Origin: Actinophytocola sp035995025
GTDB taxonomy: Bacteria; Actinomycetota; Actinomycetes; Mycobacteriales; Pseudonocardiaceae
Assembly (NCBI GenBank): GCA_035995025.1
Contig: DASYKY010000123.1
Location: 1-64,000, forward strand
Length of the DNA: 64,000 nt
Reading direction: 5' to 3'
A program made the position numbers and the translations under genes. The first letter of the stretch is position 1. Each line of letters begins with the position of its first letter. The notes beneath the pieces are model-generated. The model saw nothing but the letters and a program-made list of their open reading frames with translations. It was not told where the DNA came from and did not search any database. This document shows positions 41,400 through 50,545 of the stretch, one piece after another.

Positions 41400-44300
41400 A
41401 TGGCTGCTGTGTCCGTGGAGGCGACCGAGCTGTTCGTCGGGTCGGTCGAGGCTCCGCTTCAGGTTGTCCGGGTGTCGTTCACCGGAGCCGGGTCGGCCCG
41501 GGTCCACGTCGAGGGAGACGGCGTCTCCACCCCCGCGCCCGCCGACCTCGCCGTGCAGGGGGAGACCGTTGTCGAGGTCGGCGTGGACTCCCATGGCGCC
41601 GCGCCCGGGACCACCCTGCCCGTCCGCGCCGTCGTCGCGTCCGGGACCGACCGGTTCGAGGCCGACTTCGACCTCGTGGTCGCCGAGCCCGGGTGGACCA
41701 TGCACCTGGTCAGCCACTTCCACTACGACCCCGTCTGGTGGAACACGCAGGCCGCCTACACCGTCACCTGGGACCAGCTCGACTTTCCCGGCTCGCACCG
41801 CGGCGCCCGCCAGCTCGCCGGCTTCGACCTCGTCCGCGCGCACCTCGACCTCGCGCTCGCCGAGCCCGCGTACCGCTTCGTGCTCGCCGAGGTCGACTAC
41901 CTCAAGCCCTACTGGGACACCTACCCCGCCGACCGCGCCGTGCTGCGCAGGCTCATCGCGCAGGGCCGGGTCGAGGTCATGGGCGGCACCTACAACGAGC
42001 CCAACACGAACCTGACCGACCCCGAGACGACGATCCGCAACTTCGTGCACGGCATGGGTTTCCAGCGCGACGTCCTCGGCGCCGACCCGGCGACCGCCTG
42101 GCAGCTCGACGCGTTCGGCCACGACCCGGCTTTCCCCGGGTTCGCCGCCGACGCCGGGCTGACCTCGACCTCCTGGGCGCGCGGCCCGTTCCACCAGTGG
42201 GGCCCGATGCTCGGCAACGGCGACCCGACGCGCATGCAGTTCCCCAGCGAGTTCGAGTGGGTGTCGCCGTCCGGGCGCGGGCTGCTGACCTCCTACATGA
42301 CCGACCACTACGGCTCCGGCTGGGCCATGGACTCCGCGCCCGACCTGCACGCCGCGGGCGAGGCCGCGTACCGGCTGTTCCGCGAGCTCAAGAAGGTCGC
42401 GACCACGCGCCAGGTCATGCTGCCGGTCGGCGGCGACTACACCCCGCCCAACAAGTGGATCACCGACGTGCACCACGACTGGGGCCGCCGCTACATCTGG
42501 CCGCGGTTCGTCTGCTCGCTGCCGCGCGACTTCTTCGCCGGCGTCCGCGCCGAGCTCGCCGACCGCGGGGAGGAGCCGACGCCGCAGACCCGGGATATGA
42601 ACCCGATCTACACCGGCAAGGACGTCTCCTACATCGACACCAAGCAGGCCCAGCGCGCCGCCGAAGCCGCGGTGCTCGAGGCCGAGCCGTTCGCGGTGTT
42701 CGCGTCGCTGCTCGCCGGATCGTCCTATCCGGACGCCGCGCTCGCGAAGGCGTGGGTGCAGCTCGCATACGGCGCGCACCACGACGGCATCACCGGCTCC
42801 GAGTCCGACCAGGTGTACCTCGACCTGCTGACCAGCTGGCGCGACGCGCACGACCTCGCCGCCGAGGTCCGCGACAACGCGCTGGCCGTGCTGTCCGCGC
42901 GGGTGGCAGTGCCGGGTCCGGGGCGGCCGGTCGTGGTGTGGAACTCGCTCAACCACCCGCGAACCGACCTCGTGACGGTCCGGCTGGACGAGCCGCTGCT
43001 CGGCGTCGCGGTGACCGACGACGCCGGCCGGGCGGTGCCCGCGCTCGTCGAGCACAGGGGTCACTCGGTGACGTTCCGCGCGACCGACGTGCCGCCGCTG
43101 GGCTGGCGCGCCTACCGCGTCGAGCCCGCCGCGCGCGACGACCAGGGCTGGGTCGCGGCCGACGGCGTGACGATCGAGTCCGAGCGGTTCCGCGTCACCG
43201 TCGACCCGGGGCGCGGCGGCGGGGTGGCGAGCCTGCTCGACCGCGACCACGAGCTGATCGCGTCGGGGCGGGTGGGCAACGAGCTCGCGGTGTACGAGGA
43301 GTACGCGGACCACCCGACGTTCGGCGAGGGGCCGTGGCACGTGCTGCCGCGCGGCCCGGTGGTCACGTCCGCGTCCGGGCAGGCCGCGGTGTCGGTCGAG
43401 CGCGGGCCCATCGGCGAGCGGGTCACGGTGTCGGGCGAGGTCGGCACCGTGCGGTACACGCAGACGATCACCGTGTGGCCGGGCATCGACCGGGTCGACT
43501 GCACCACGACCGTCGACGAGTTCACCGGGTCCGACCAGCTGCTGCGGGTGCGCTGGCCGTGCCCGGTGCCGGGCGCGCTGCCGGTGAGCGAGGTCGGGAA
43601 CGCCGTGGTGGGGCGCGGTTTCGGGCTGATCGACGTCGACTCGGCGCAGCACCCGTGGACGCTGGACAACCCGGCGCACACGTGGTTCGGGCTGTCGTCC
43701 GCGGCGGCGCTGCGGCTGGCCGACGGGGCGCTGCGGCCGATCGGCGTCGCGGAGATCGTCGTGCCGTCGCTCGCCGACGGGGCGCCGCTGGCCCGCGCGC
43801 TCGCGGTGGCGCTGGCCCGTTCCGGCGTGACGTCGACCGTGTCGGCCGCGCCGGGCACGCGGTACGGCGACCTCGACGTGGACTCGAACCTGCCGGACGT
43901 GCGCATCACCCTGGGCGACGCGGAGACGAACGCGTTCACCGCGTCGGTGTACGAGGGCGGCGAGACCGGCGTGTACTGGGTGCCGCCGGACAAGCCGCTG
44001 CCGGAGGTGTGGCAGCCGGGCGCCGACCTGCGCGACGACAAGGCCCTCGGTGTGCTCGTGCTGTCGGCCCCGCGCGCCGGGCTGCCCGCGCTCGTTGAGT
44101 CCATTGTGGACGACCTGGCGGACCATGTGATCGAGGTCGGCGCGGGTGATCCCGGCCAGCCGCCCTACGCCGGCCGGACGGTGGCGGTGCTGAACCGCGG
44201 GCTGCCGGGCTTCGCGGTCGACACCGAGGGGACGCTGCACACCTCGCTGCTGCGGTCGTGCACCGGGTGGCCGTCCGGGGTGTGGATCGACCCGCCGCGG

Positions 44301-45542
44301 CGGACCGTGCCGGACGGGTCGAGCTTCCAGCTGCAGCACTGGACCCACGAGTTCCGGTACGCGCTGGCCGCCGGACCGGGCGACTGGCGGGCAGCGGGGA
44401 TCGCGGCGGTGAGCGCGGAGTTCAGCAGGCCGCTGCACGCGGTCCGCACGCCGCCCGCGACGCCTTCGTTGCCGGCGTCGGGCTCGCTGCTGCGCGCGGA
44501 GCCGGCCGACCGGGTGCGGCTCGCGGCGGTGAAGGCGGCGGGGAACCCACTGGTCCGCGGGGCCGCGGCGCCCGCGGACCCGCGGCGGCGGATCGCGGTG
44601 CGGCTGGTCGCGCACACGGGTTCGCCGGTGACCGCGCGGCTGGAGTCGGACGTGGTGACGCTGGCCGGCGTCACGTCGGCGAACCTGCTGGAGGAACCCG
44701 GGGAACCGCTGGAGTCGATCGAGGTGGCCGGCTGCGACGCGGTCACCGTGCTGGCCACCCCGTCGGATTCCTCCACTGTGGACGGTTCGGTGCTGGGGGC
44801 ACAGGCGGAGCCGGCGGGGCCGCTGTACGCCAAGTACTGGTTGCACAACCGCGGACCGGCGCCACTCGGCGGGTTGCCACTGGCCGTGCACCTGGACCCG
44901 ACGCGGGCCGGGGTCGAGCCGGGCGGTTCGGTGCCGCTGCGGCTGACCGTCGCCTCGGACTGCACGGACGCGGCCCTGCACGGCCACGTGCGGCTGGCGC
45001 TGCCGGAAGGGTGGCGCGTCGACGTGGACGAGGTGCCGTTCGGCCTGCCGGCGGGCGGCCACCTGTTCACGGACCTGACGGTGACCGCCCCGGCGGACGC
45101 CGGACAGGGCCGGTACCCGGTGCGCGCGCTGCTGGCGCCGGCGTCCACACCGGACCTGCCGGCGAGCTGGCGGCAGGAGGTGGAGGACGTGGCGGTGCTG
45201 ACGGTCGGCTCGCCGTCCGGCGACCTGATCCGGTTGGCGGCGGACCCGTCGCCGGTGCGGGTGCGGGCGGGCGCCCGTGCGCGGCTGACGGTGCGGGTCG
45301 CGTCCGCGGCGGCGGCGCCGATCGCGCTGGAGGCATCGGTGATCAGCCCGTGGGGGACGTGGCCGGCGGTCGGCCCGCGGATCGTCGGCGCCGAGGTGCC
45401 CGGGGGTGGCGAGGTGGAGCTGGGCTTCGACGTGGCGCCGCCACCGTCGACCCCGGCGGGCTCGTGGTGGGCACTGATCCGGGTGGCCGGCGCGGGGCGG
45501 CTGCTGTACTCACCGGCGGTGCCCTTCGAGGTCCTGCAATGA
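41400..45542 (+). CDS. GH38 alpha-mannosidase with C-terminal accessory domains
   Basis: 1380 residues. The catalytic domain starts at about residue 100 with VSHFHYDPVWWNTQ (zinc His and Asp). The nucleophile is Asp237 in AWQLDAFGHDP; YGAHHDGITGSESDQV supplies the second zinc region. A beta-sandwich mannosidase C-domain follows, then about 300 residues of Ig-like NEW3/alpha-galactosidase-associated repeats (VAVHLDP to GLPAGGHLFTDLTVT). An about 95-residue beta domain precedes the catalytic part. No signal peptide, so cytosolic or non-classically exported. It hydrolyses terminal alpha-mannosides. The stop overlaps the next ORF by 4 nt (ATGA). No clear ribosome site before the ATG. Confidence 0.92.
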   Translation: MAAVSVEATELFVGSVEAPLQVVRVSFTGAGSARVHVEGDGVSTPAPADLAVQGETVVEVGVDSHGAAPGTTLPVRAVVASGTDRFEADFDLVVAEPGWTMHLVSHFHYDPVWWNTQAAYTVTWDQLDFPGSHRGARQLAGFDLVRAHLDLALAEPAYRFVLAEVDYLKPYWDTYPADRAVLRRLIAQGRVEVMGGTYNEPNTNLTDPETTIRNFVHGMGFQRDVLGADPATAWQLDAFGHDPAFPGFAADAGLTSTSWARGPFHQWGPMLGNGDPTRMQFPSEFEWVSPSGRGLLTSYMTDHYGSGWAMDSAPDLHAAGEAAYRLFRELKKVATTRQVMLPVGGDYTPPNKWITDVHHDWGRRYIWPRFVCSLPRDFFAGVRAELADRGEEPTPQTRDMNPIYTGKDVSYIDTKQAQRAAEAAVLEAEPFAVFASLLAGSSYPDAALAKAWVQLAYGAHHDGITGSESDQVYLDLLTSWRDAHDLAAEVRDNALAVLSARVAVPGPGRPVVVWNSLNHPRTDLVTVRLDEPLLGVAVTDDAGRAVPALVEHRGHSVTFRATDVPPLGWRAYRVEPAARDDQGWVAADGVTIESERFRVTVDPGRGGGVASLLDRDHELIASGRVGNELAVYEEYADHPTFGEGPWHVLPRGPVVTSASGQAAVSVERGPIGERVTVSGEVGTVRYTQTITVWPGIDRVDCTTTVDEFTGSDQLLRVRWPCPVPGALPVSEVGNAVVGRGFGLIDVDSAQHPWTLDNPAHTWFGLSSAAALRLADGALRPIGVAEIVVPSLADGAPLARALAVALARSGVTSTVSAAPGTRYGDLDVDSNLPDVRITLGDAETNAFTASVYEGGETGVYWVPPDKPLPEVWQPGADLRDDKALGVLVLSAPRAGLPALVESIVDDLADHVIEVGAGDPGQPPYAGRTVAVLNRGLPGFAVDTEGTLHTSLLRSCTGWPSGVWIDPPRRTVPDGSSFQLQHWTHEFRYALAAGPGDWRAAGIAAVSAEFSRPLHAVRTPPATPSLPASGSLLRAEPADRVRLAAVKAAGNPLVRGAAAPADPRRRIAVRLVAHTGSPVTARLESDVVTLAGVTSANLLEEPGEPLESIEVAGCDAVTVLATPSDSSTVDGSVLGAQAEPAGPLYAKYWLHNRGPAPLGGLPLAVHLDPTRAGVEPGGSVPLRLTVASDCTDAALHGHVRLALPEGWRVDVDEVPFGLPAGGHLFTDLTVTAPADAGQGRYPVRALLAPASTPDLPASWRQEVEDVAVLTVGSPSGDLIRLAADPSPVRVRAGARARLTVRVASAAAAPIALEASVISPWGTWPAVGPRIVGAEVPGGGEVELGFDVAPPPSTPAGSWWALIRVAGAGRLLYSPAVPFEVLQ

Positions 45543-45838
45543 GATTGGCGGAACGGTTGTCCGGCTCGCATTTGTCCGGCTCGCACGGCCGGTATGCCGG
45601 ACGCGGTGCCGGAGCCCCGGCGGCACGGTCCTCAGGCTTCGAGCGCAACTGCCCCGCCAGTGGCGACGCAGCCAGCCCGCCACCGCAGATGTCCCGGCCG
45701 CACATGTCCCTGCCGCACATGTCCCGCTCGCACATGTCCCGGTCGCACGGCCACCAGGACCGAAACGGTGCCCGAGGGCGGTCAGTGGCACGGCCGTCGG
45801 GCGTCGGGCGCGGCCACGGTTGGGGAGTGTTGCGGTGA
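45539..45838 (+). CDS. Pentapeptide-repeat ORF (Ser/His rich), 99 codons
   Basis: The frame opens at an ATG overlapping the mannosidase stop (ATGA) and closes at a TGA overlapping the next GTG (GTGA), so it fills the gap exactly. It encodes two LSGSH repeats near the start and, after a Gly/Ala/Pro-rich part, MSRPH-MSLPH-MSRSH-MSRSH, then a basic Arg/Gly tail. No signal peptide, no known family. The same 15-bp repeats could instead be a non-coding minisatellite; the double 4-nt overlap argues for translation. Codon choice is less biased than in its neighbours. Confidence 0.5.
   Translation: MRLAERLSGSHLSGSHGRYAGRGAGAPAARSSGFERNCPASGDAASPPPQMSRPHMSLPHMSRSHMSRSHGHQDRNGARGRSVARPSGVGRGHGWGVLR
45558..45587 (+). 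repeat. 15-bp tandem repeat, two copies
   Basis: TGTCCGGCTCGCATT followed by TGTCCGGCTCGCACG. Same unit type as the array at 45690-45749. Confidence 0.9.
45690..45749 (+). repeat. 15-bp tandem repeat, four copies
   Basis: Units TGTCCCGGCCGCACA, TGTCCCTGCCGCACA, TGTCCCGCTCGCACA and TGTCCCGGTCGCACG, consensus TGTCCCGSYCGCACA. In frame in the ORF above. Confidence 0.95.
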
Positions 45839-46578
45839 GCGCGGCGGTGGCGTGGGTGTCGGGGGCCGCCGTGCACGAGTCTGATGTGGACGCGATGGAG
45901 GCCGGGTTGCGGGCCGGGCCGGTGGCGGCGACCTTGCCGCGGGCCGGGACTCGGGAGGGCCGGCAGTTGCGGCGCTGGCTTGTGCAGGTGCTGGTGGCGG
46001 AGCGGTTGGTCGAGACGGCGGCAAGGGAGCGTGGGCTCGGCTCCACCGGCGCACCGCCGGTGGAGTCGCTGGCGCCGGATCGGGCGGCCTTGCTCGGGTT
46101 GGGGAGTGTGGCTGCGGACCTGCTGACCCGCAGTGCGGTGGCGCGGGCGGTGTTCGTGGCGGTCACCGCGGACGTGCGTGTCGACCCCGCGGAGGTCGAG
46201 CGTTTCTACGGGGACAACCCGGAGCGCTACCGGGTGCCCGAGGAGCGGGTGGTGCGCCATCCACTTCGGACACTGCGGCGCGGGGAGCTGACCGGGCCGG
46301 TGGAGGACGCCGTGTTCGCCGCGCGGGCCGGGGACCTCGTCGGGCCGGTTCGGTCGCCACTCGGGGTGCACACGTTCGAGATCGTCGAGGTGCGGCCGGC
46401 GCGGACGAAGTCGTTGGCCGAGGTGGCGCCGTCGATCGAGGCGCGACTGCTGTCGGCCGCGCGGCGGCGGGCGTTCACGGCATGGCTGGACACGCACGCG
46501 GCCACACAGGTCCGGCTGGCGCCGGGCTTCGAGCATCCCGGCGACCCGCGGCAGCCCGACAACACCCACCGCCACTGA
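45835..46578 (+). CDS. PpiC/SurA-like protein with shortened rotamase domain
   Basis: 247 residues. A helical N-terminal part of SurA type (VFVAVTADVRVDPAEVERFYGDNPERYR) is followed by a parvulin end (GPVEDAVFAARAGDLVGPVRSPLGVHTFEIVEVRP). The central part of the normal rotamase domain (about 35 residues after VRH) is missing: VRHPLRTLRRGELTGP joins directly. Isomerase activity is therefore doubtful. No signal peptide, unlike exported PpiC proteins. The GTG start has GGGGAG 7 nt upstream. The ROK kinase start overlaps its stop (TGATG). Confidence 0.75.
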   Translation: MSAAVAWVSGAAVHESDVDAMEAGLRAGPVAATLPRAGTREGRQLRRWLVQVLVAERLVETAARERGLGSTGAPPVESLAPDRAALLGLGSVAADLLTRSAVARAVFVAVTADVRVDPAEVERFYGDNPERYRVPEERVVRHPLRTLRRGELTGPVEDAVFAARAGDLVGPVRSPLGVHTFEIVEVRPARTKSLAEVAPSIEARLLSAARRRAFTAWLDTHAATQVRLAPGFEHPGDPRQPDNTHRH

Positions 46579-47471
46579 TGACCGATCACGTGCTGGCCGT
46601 GGACGTCGGCGGCACCAAGATCGCCGCGGGGGTCGTCGATCGCGCGGGGCGAGTGCTGCGGCAGGCCGTTCGACCGACGCGGGAGCCGGTGTTCGCGGCC
46701 CTGCGCGACGCGGTCGCGGCCGTCGGCCCGGGACCGGTGGCGGCGGTCGGCCTGAGCTGCGCCGGGCCGGTGGACGCGGTGGCGGGCAGGGTGGGCCCGA
46801 TCAACATCCCGTCGTGGCGGGACTTTCCGCTGCGGGCGCGGGTCGCGGAGCTGGTGCCCGGGGTGCCGATCGCGCTGGCCGGGGACGGGCAGTGCATGGC
46901 CTTGGGCGAGCACTGGCTCGGCGCAGGCCGCGGCGCGACCGCGATGCTGGGCATGGTCGTGTCCACGGGGGTGGGCGGCGGGCTGGTGCTGGACGGCCGG
47001 CCGTTCGCGGGCCGCTCGGGCAACGCGGGCCACATCGGCCACCTGATCGCCGACGCGGCGGGAGATCCGTGTTCGTGTGGCGCCCGCGGTTGCGTGGAGA
47101 CGGTCGCGAGCGGCCCGAACCTCGTGCGCTGGGCCCGTCGGCACGGCTGGACACCACCCGCCGCGGCGACCGCGGCGGAGCTGGGCGCGGCGGCGGCAAG
47201 CGGGAATCCCGTTGCGCGCAAAGCGTTTCGGCGAGGTGCGCGAGCGCTGGGGCTCGCGGTCGTGGCGGCCGCGGCGTTGTGCGATCTCGAGGTGGTCGTC
47301 GTCGGGGGCGGGGTGGCGCGGGCGGGCGACGTGCTGTTCGAGCCGCTGCGGCGGACCGTGGCCGAGCACGCCGGGCTGTCTTACCTCGCGGACCTACGCG
47401 TCGTGGCGGCGACGCTCGGCACGGGTGCGGGGCTGGCCGGGGCGGCGGCACTGGCGTTCCACGCCTGCTGA
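46578..47471 (+). CDS. ROK-family sugar kinase
   Basis: 297 residues. The N-terminal ATP motif is VLAVDVGGTKIAAGVVD. The ROK zinc signature GHIGHLIADAAGDPCSCGARGCVETVASG (in part) carries the His and three Cys ligands. The catalytic Asp lies in ALAGDGQCMALGEHWLG. It phosphorylates a hexose, plausibly mannose or glucose released by the GH38 enzyme three genes upstream. No DNA-binding domain, so a kinase, not a repressor. Last gene of the coupled operon. Confidence 0.92.
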   Translation: MTDHVLAVDVGGTKIAAGVVDRAGRVLRQAVRPTREPVFAALRDAVAAVGPGPVAAVGLSCAGPVDAVAGRVGPINIPSWRDFPLRARVAELVPGVPIALAGDGQCMALGEHWLGAGRGATAMLGMVVSTGVGGGLVLDGRPFAGRSGNAGHIGHLIADAAGDPCSCGARGCVETVASGPNLVRWARRHGWTPPAAATAAELGAAAASGNPVARKAFRRGARALGLAVVAAAALCDLEVVVVGGGVARAGDVLFEPLRRTVAEHAGLSYLADLRVVAATLGTGAGLAGAAALAFHAC

Positions 47472-47498
47472 GACATATGCTTGCTCTGGTCAAGTAAT

Positions 47499-47514
47499 TG
47501 TTTCACGGGAAACG
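47499..47514. promoter_or_regulatory. parS-like palindrome upstream of MarR-GNAT gene
   Basis: TGTTTCACGGGAAACG differs from the ParB-binding consensus TGTTTCACGTGAAACA at two positions. It overlaps the region where a MarR operator would be expected (12 nt before the ATG), so either role is possible. Confidence 0.4.
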
Positions 47515-47525
47515 AGGCGCCGCCC

Positions 47526-48461
47526 ATGCCCACAACCGTGCCGGTAGAGCGAATTTCCGCCGTCCGGGCGTTCAACCGGAGTTACACGAAGTTCCTCGGC
47601 GCGCTCAACGGCCACCTGCTCAGCACCCCGTATTCATTGACCGAGGCAAGGGTCCTGTTCGAGCTGGGGCAGCGGGACGAGACCGAGGTCGCGGAGCTCC
47701 GGCGGGTCATCGGGCTCGACGCGGGATACCTGAGCCGGCTGCTCGCGCGGTTCGAGGAGAGCGGGCTGGTCCGGCGGGAGCGGTCGTCCTCGGACGCGCG
47801 GCGCCAGCTGATCCGGCTGACCGCGAACGGCCGCGACACGTTCCGGGTGCTCGACACGAAGTCGGTCGCGCAGATCCGCACGCTGCTCGGCGACCTGACC
47901 GACGAGGAGCAGCGCCGCCTGGTCGACGCGATGGACATGATCCGCGGACGGCTGGCCCGCGCCGACGCGCGGCCGGAGGTGACGCTGCGGCCACCCGCGG
48001 CCGGCGACTACGGCTGGGTGATCGAGCGCAACGGCGCCCTGTACGCGCGGGAGCACGGGTGGGACTCGACGTACGAGGCGCTCGTCGCGCGGATCGTCGC
48101 CGGGTACCTGGACGCGCACGACCCGCGGCGCGAGGCGGCGTGGGTGGCCGACCTGCACGGGGAGCGGGTCGGCGCGATCTTCTGCGTGCGCAAGGACGAC
48201 GAGACCGCGAAGCTGCGGCTGCTGCACGTGGAGCCGAGCGCGCGCGGGGCCGGCGTCGGCACCGTGCTGGTCGACGAGGTCGTGCGGTTCGCGCGGGCGG
48301 CGGGGTACCGGGCGGTCGAGCTGTGGACGGTGTCGGTGCTGGAGCCGGCGCGCCGGATCTACCAGCGGGCCGGGTTCGAGCTGGTCGACGAGGACTCCGC
48401 GGACCGGTTCGGGCACCGGCTGGCCGGGCAGACGTGGCGGCTGGAGCTAGCCGCGCGGTAG
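47526..48461 (+). CDS. MarR-GNAT fusion protein
   Basis: 311 residues. The N-terminal MarR winged helix (about 10-140: YSLTEARVLFELGQRDETEVAEL; GLDAGYLSRLLARFEESGLVRRERS in part) is fused to a C-terminal GNAT domain (about 158-305: LRLLHVEPSARGAGVGTVLVDEV contains the acetyl-CoA loop). Such fusions pair DNA binding with an acetyltransferase; target genes are unknown. The ATG at 47526 is 12 nt after the palindrome. The last 15 nt overlap the convergent AhpD-like gene. Confidence 0.9.
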   Translation: MPTTVPVERISAVRAFNRSYTKFLGALNGHLLSTPYSLTEARVLFELGQRDETEVAELRRVIGLDAGYLSRLLARFEESGLVRRERSSSDARRQLIRLTANGRDTFRVLDTKSVAQIRTLLGDLTDEEQRRLVDAMDMIRGRLARADARPEVTLRPPAAGDYGWVIERNGALYAREHGWDSTYEALVARIVAGYLDAHDPRREAAWVADLHGERVGAIFCVRKDDETAKLRLLHVEPSARGAGVGTVLVDEVVRFARAAGYRAVELWTVSVLEPARRIYQRAGFELVDEDSADRFGHRLAGQTWRLELAAR

Positions 48462-49025
48462 GCGGCCCATCAGGTAGAACTCGTCGTTGGGCCGCAGGGC
48501 GGTGAGGTGTGCGATGCGGTTGGAGAGCGCGAAGAGCGCGGTGATGGCGCCGACGTCCCAGATCTCGTCGTCGGACAGGCCGGCGTCGCGGGCGGCGTCG
48601 AGGTCGTCGGTGCTGAAGGTCGACGGGTCGATCGCGAGGGCGAGTGCCAGGTCGACGATCGCGCGGTCGCGGTCGGTGAGCTCGACGGTCCACGGGTTGG
48701 TGGCGACGCGGTCGGCGATCTGCGGGTCCTTGGCGCGGATGCGCAGGATGGCCCCGTGCGCGACGACGCAGTAGATGCAGCTGTTGGCCCCGGACGTGGC
48801 GACGACGACGAGCTCGCGCTCGGCCTTGCTGAGTCCGGAGTCGCGTTCCATGACGGCGTCGTGGTAGTCCATGAACGCGCGCAGCTCGTCGGGCCGGTGC
48901 CCGAGCGCGAGAAAGACGTTGGGCACGAACCCGGACTTGTCCGCGACGGCGGCGACCCGCTCTCGCAGATCCACGGGCAGATGATCAAGCTCGACGACGG
49001 GGAACCTGCTCACTTCCTCAGCCAC
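48447..49025 (-). CDS. AhpD/carboxymuconolactone-decarboxylase-like peroxidase-related protein
   Basis: About 192 residues. The core E-X(n)-SCIYCVVAHGAILR carries the CxxC and downstream His of the AhpD family; LSKAERELVVVATSGAN precedes it. The C-terminal segment NRIAHLTALRPNDEFYLMGR is typical of peroxidase-related enzymes. A thiol-based peroxide-reducing role is likely. Start is uncertain: GTG 49025 is assumed, with other GTGs nearby. Confidence 0.85.
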   Translation of the reverse strand: MAEEVSRFPVVELDHLPVDLRERVAAVADKSGFVPNVFLALGHRPDELRAFMDYHDAVMERDSGLSKAERELVVVATSGANSCIYCVVAHGAILRIRAKDPQIADRVATNPWTVELTDRDRAIVDLALALAIDPSTFSTDDLDAARDAGLSDDEIWDVGAITALFALSNRIAHLTALRPNDEFYLMGRLPRG

Positions 49026-49302
49026 GGTCCACACCGTACCCGCCCGCCCGGACGGCCCCCTGACCTGCCCAAACACCGTCCCGCGGGCGCTCGCGCGTGC
49101 CCACGACACCTAGGTAGCCCAGCCTCTCCGGGGGAGTCAAAGGTTGGTGAACCTATCGTAATCGTTCGAGCGTGCGCCTCGACCGGCCGCTTGGGTGCGC
49201 GCGTGGCAGCTCCCCCGAGACGCGCACGCCGCACAACGACCCAACCGTGACGTTCGTCAACACCTGGTGCCCGCACGACGTTGACCGGGCCATGCTCGTG
49301 GC

Positions 49303-50091
49303 GTGAACCGCTATCTGCTCGACAACCGTCGCCCGGAGGCTGGCGAACGGTTCGCGGCGCTCGCCAGCCTGTTCGACCCGTGGACCTTTCGTCACCTCGA
49401 CGACCTGGGGCTCGGTGAAGGATGGCGGTGCTGGGAGGTCGGTGCCGGTGGCGTCTCGGTGCCGCGCGGCCTGGCGGAGCGCGTGGGGACCAGCGGCCGG
49501 GTGCTGGCCACAGACATCGACGTGTCGTGGGCCGAGCCCGCGGCCGGCGGCGCGCTCGAGGTACGCCGGCACGACGTGCTCCGCGACCCACCGCCGGCGG
49601 AGACGTTCGACCTGGTCCACGCCCGGCTGGTGCTGGTCCACCTGAAGGATCGCGCGGCCGCGATGCGAGTCATGATCGATGCGCTCCGGCCGGGCGGATG
49701 GCTGGTGATCGAGGACGGGGACCCAGCCCTGCAGCCACTCGCCTGCCCGGACGAACGCGGCCCCGACGAAGCGCTGGCGAACCGGCTGCGCACCCGGATC
49801 CGAACGCTGATGGCCGAGCGCGGGGCGGACCTCGCCTACGGTCGCACGCTGCCCCGGCTGCTGCGTGAGTCTGACCTGACGGACGTTGGCGCCGAGGCCT
49901 ACTTCCCGATCGCGTCACGCGCGTGCGCGGTCCTGGAGGCGGCCACGGTCCAGCACGTCCGCGACCAGCTCCTGGCCGCGGAACTGGCGACGCCCGAGGA
50001 GATCGAGACACACCTCGCGAACCTCACCCGCGGCGACCTGGACCTCATGCTCGCACCGATGATCACCGCATGGGGCCGCAAGCCGACCTGA
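49303..50091 (+). CDS. SAM-dependent methyltransferase
   Basis: 262 residues, class I Rossmann fold. Motif I CWEVGAGGVSVPRGLAERVG, acidic motif II GRVLATDIDVSW, motif IV ETFDLVHARLVLVHLKD and post-motif PGGWLVIEDGD are present. The N-terminal YLLDNRRPEAGERFAALASLFDPWT resembles small-molecule methyltransferases of secondary metabolism. Substrate not inferable. GTG start. Confidence 0.9.
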   Translation: MNRYLLDNRRPEAGERFAALASLFDPWTFRHLDDLGLGEGWRCWEVGAGGVSVPRGLAERVGTSGRVLATDIDVSWAEPAAGGALEVRRHDVLRDPPPAETFDLVHARLVLVHLKDRAAAMRVMIDALRPGGWLVIEDGDPALQPLACPDERGPDEALANRLRTRIRTLMAERGADLAYGRTLPRLLRESDLTDVGAEAYFPIASRACAVLEAATVQHVRDQLLAAELATPEEIETHLANLTRGDLDLMLAPMITAWGRKPT

Positions 50092-50257
50092 TACTCCAGA
50101 CCACCGGCCGCTCGGTACAGGCGCGACGTCATCGCCATCGAATGCCGAAGCGCCGACTGTGGCGCGGTCACCTGACCTGGTCAAACGCACAGGTCGGGCG
50201 GTTGTGGACAAGTCTCTCGGCGGGTGGTGTCGATTTTCTGCCGGGGTGGCCGTCTAG

Positions 50258-50545
50258 CCACCTCAGCTCGAGCGGTACATCCAGTGGAGCGACGACCTCG
50301 AGAAGGCGGGCAACCCGCCCGCCGGTGGCGGGCTGTCCGCGCGTGGTCGGGTGGTGCGCCGCGGCGGTGGCGGGCTGGACGTGACCGACGGGCCGTTCGT
50401 CGAGGGCACCGAGATCCTCGGTGGCTACATCTCCATCGAGGCGACCGACCTCGACGAGGCGGAGAAGATCTTCTCCAGCCATCCGCATCTGGAGTTCGGC
50501 TCCATCGAGATCCGCAAGATCGGCGAGCAGGGGTGCGAGCCCTGA
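50258..50545 (+). pseudogene. Truncated DGPF/YCII-domain gene
   Basis: The frame after an in-frame stop (50255-50257) reads ERYIQWSDDLEKAGNPPAGG and then the DGPF motif DVTDGPFVEGTEILGGYISIEA, ending FGSIEIRKIGEQGCEP. The N-terminal strand of the YCII fold (the usual first 30-40 residues) and any start are missing. Partner of the adjoining sigma gene; probably not functional, unless translation starts at an internal GTG (50351). Confidence 0.6.

Noticed and set aside
41379..45062. Long minus-strand open frame opposite the GH38 gene
   Set aside because: Antisense shadow of the mannosidase; low-complexity Arg/His composition, no motif.
45690..45749. CRISPR array
   Set aside because: Units are 15 bp, directly abutting, without spacers and without cas genes.
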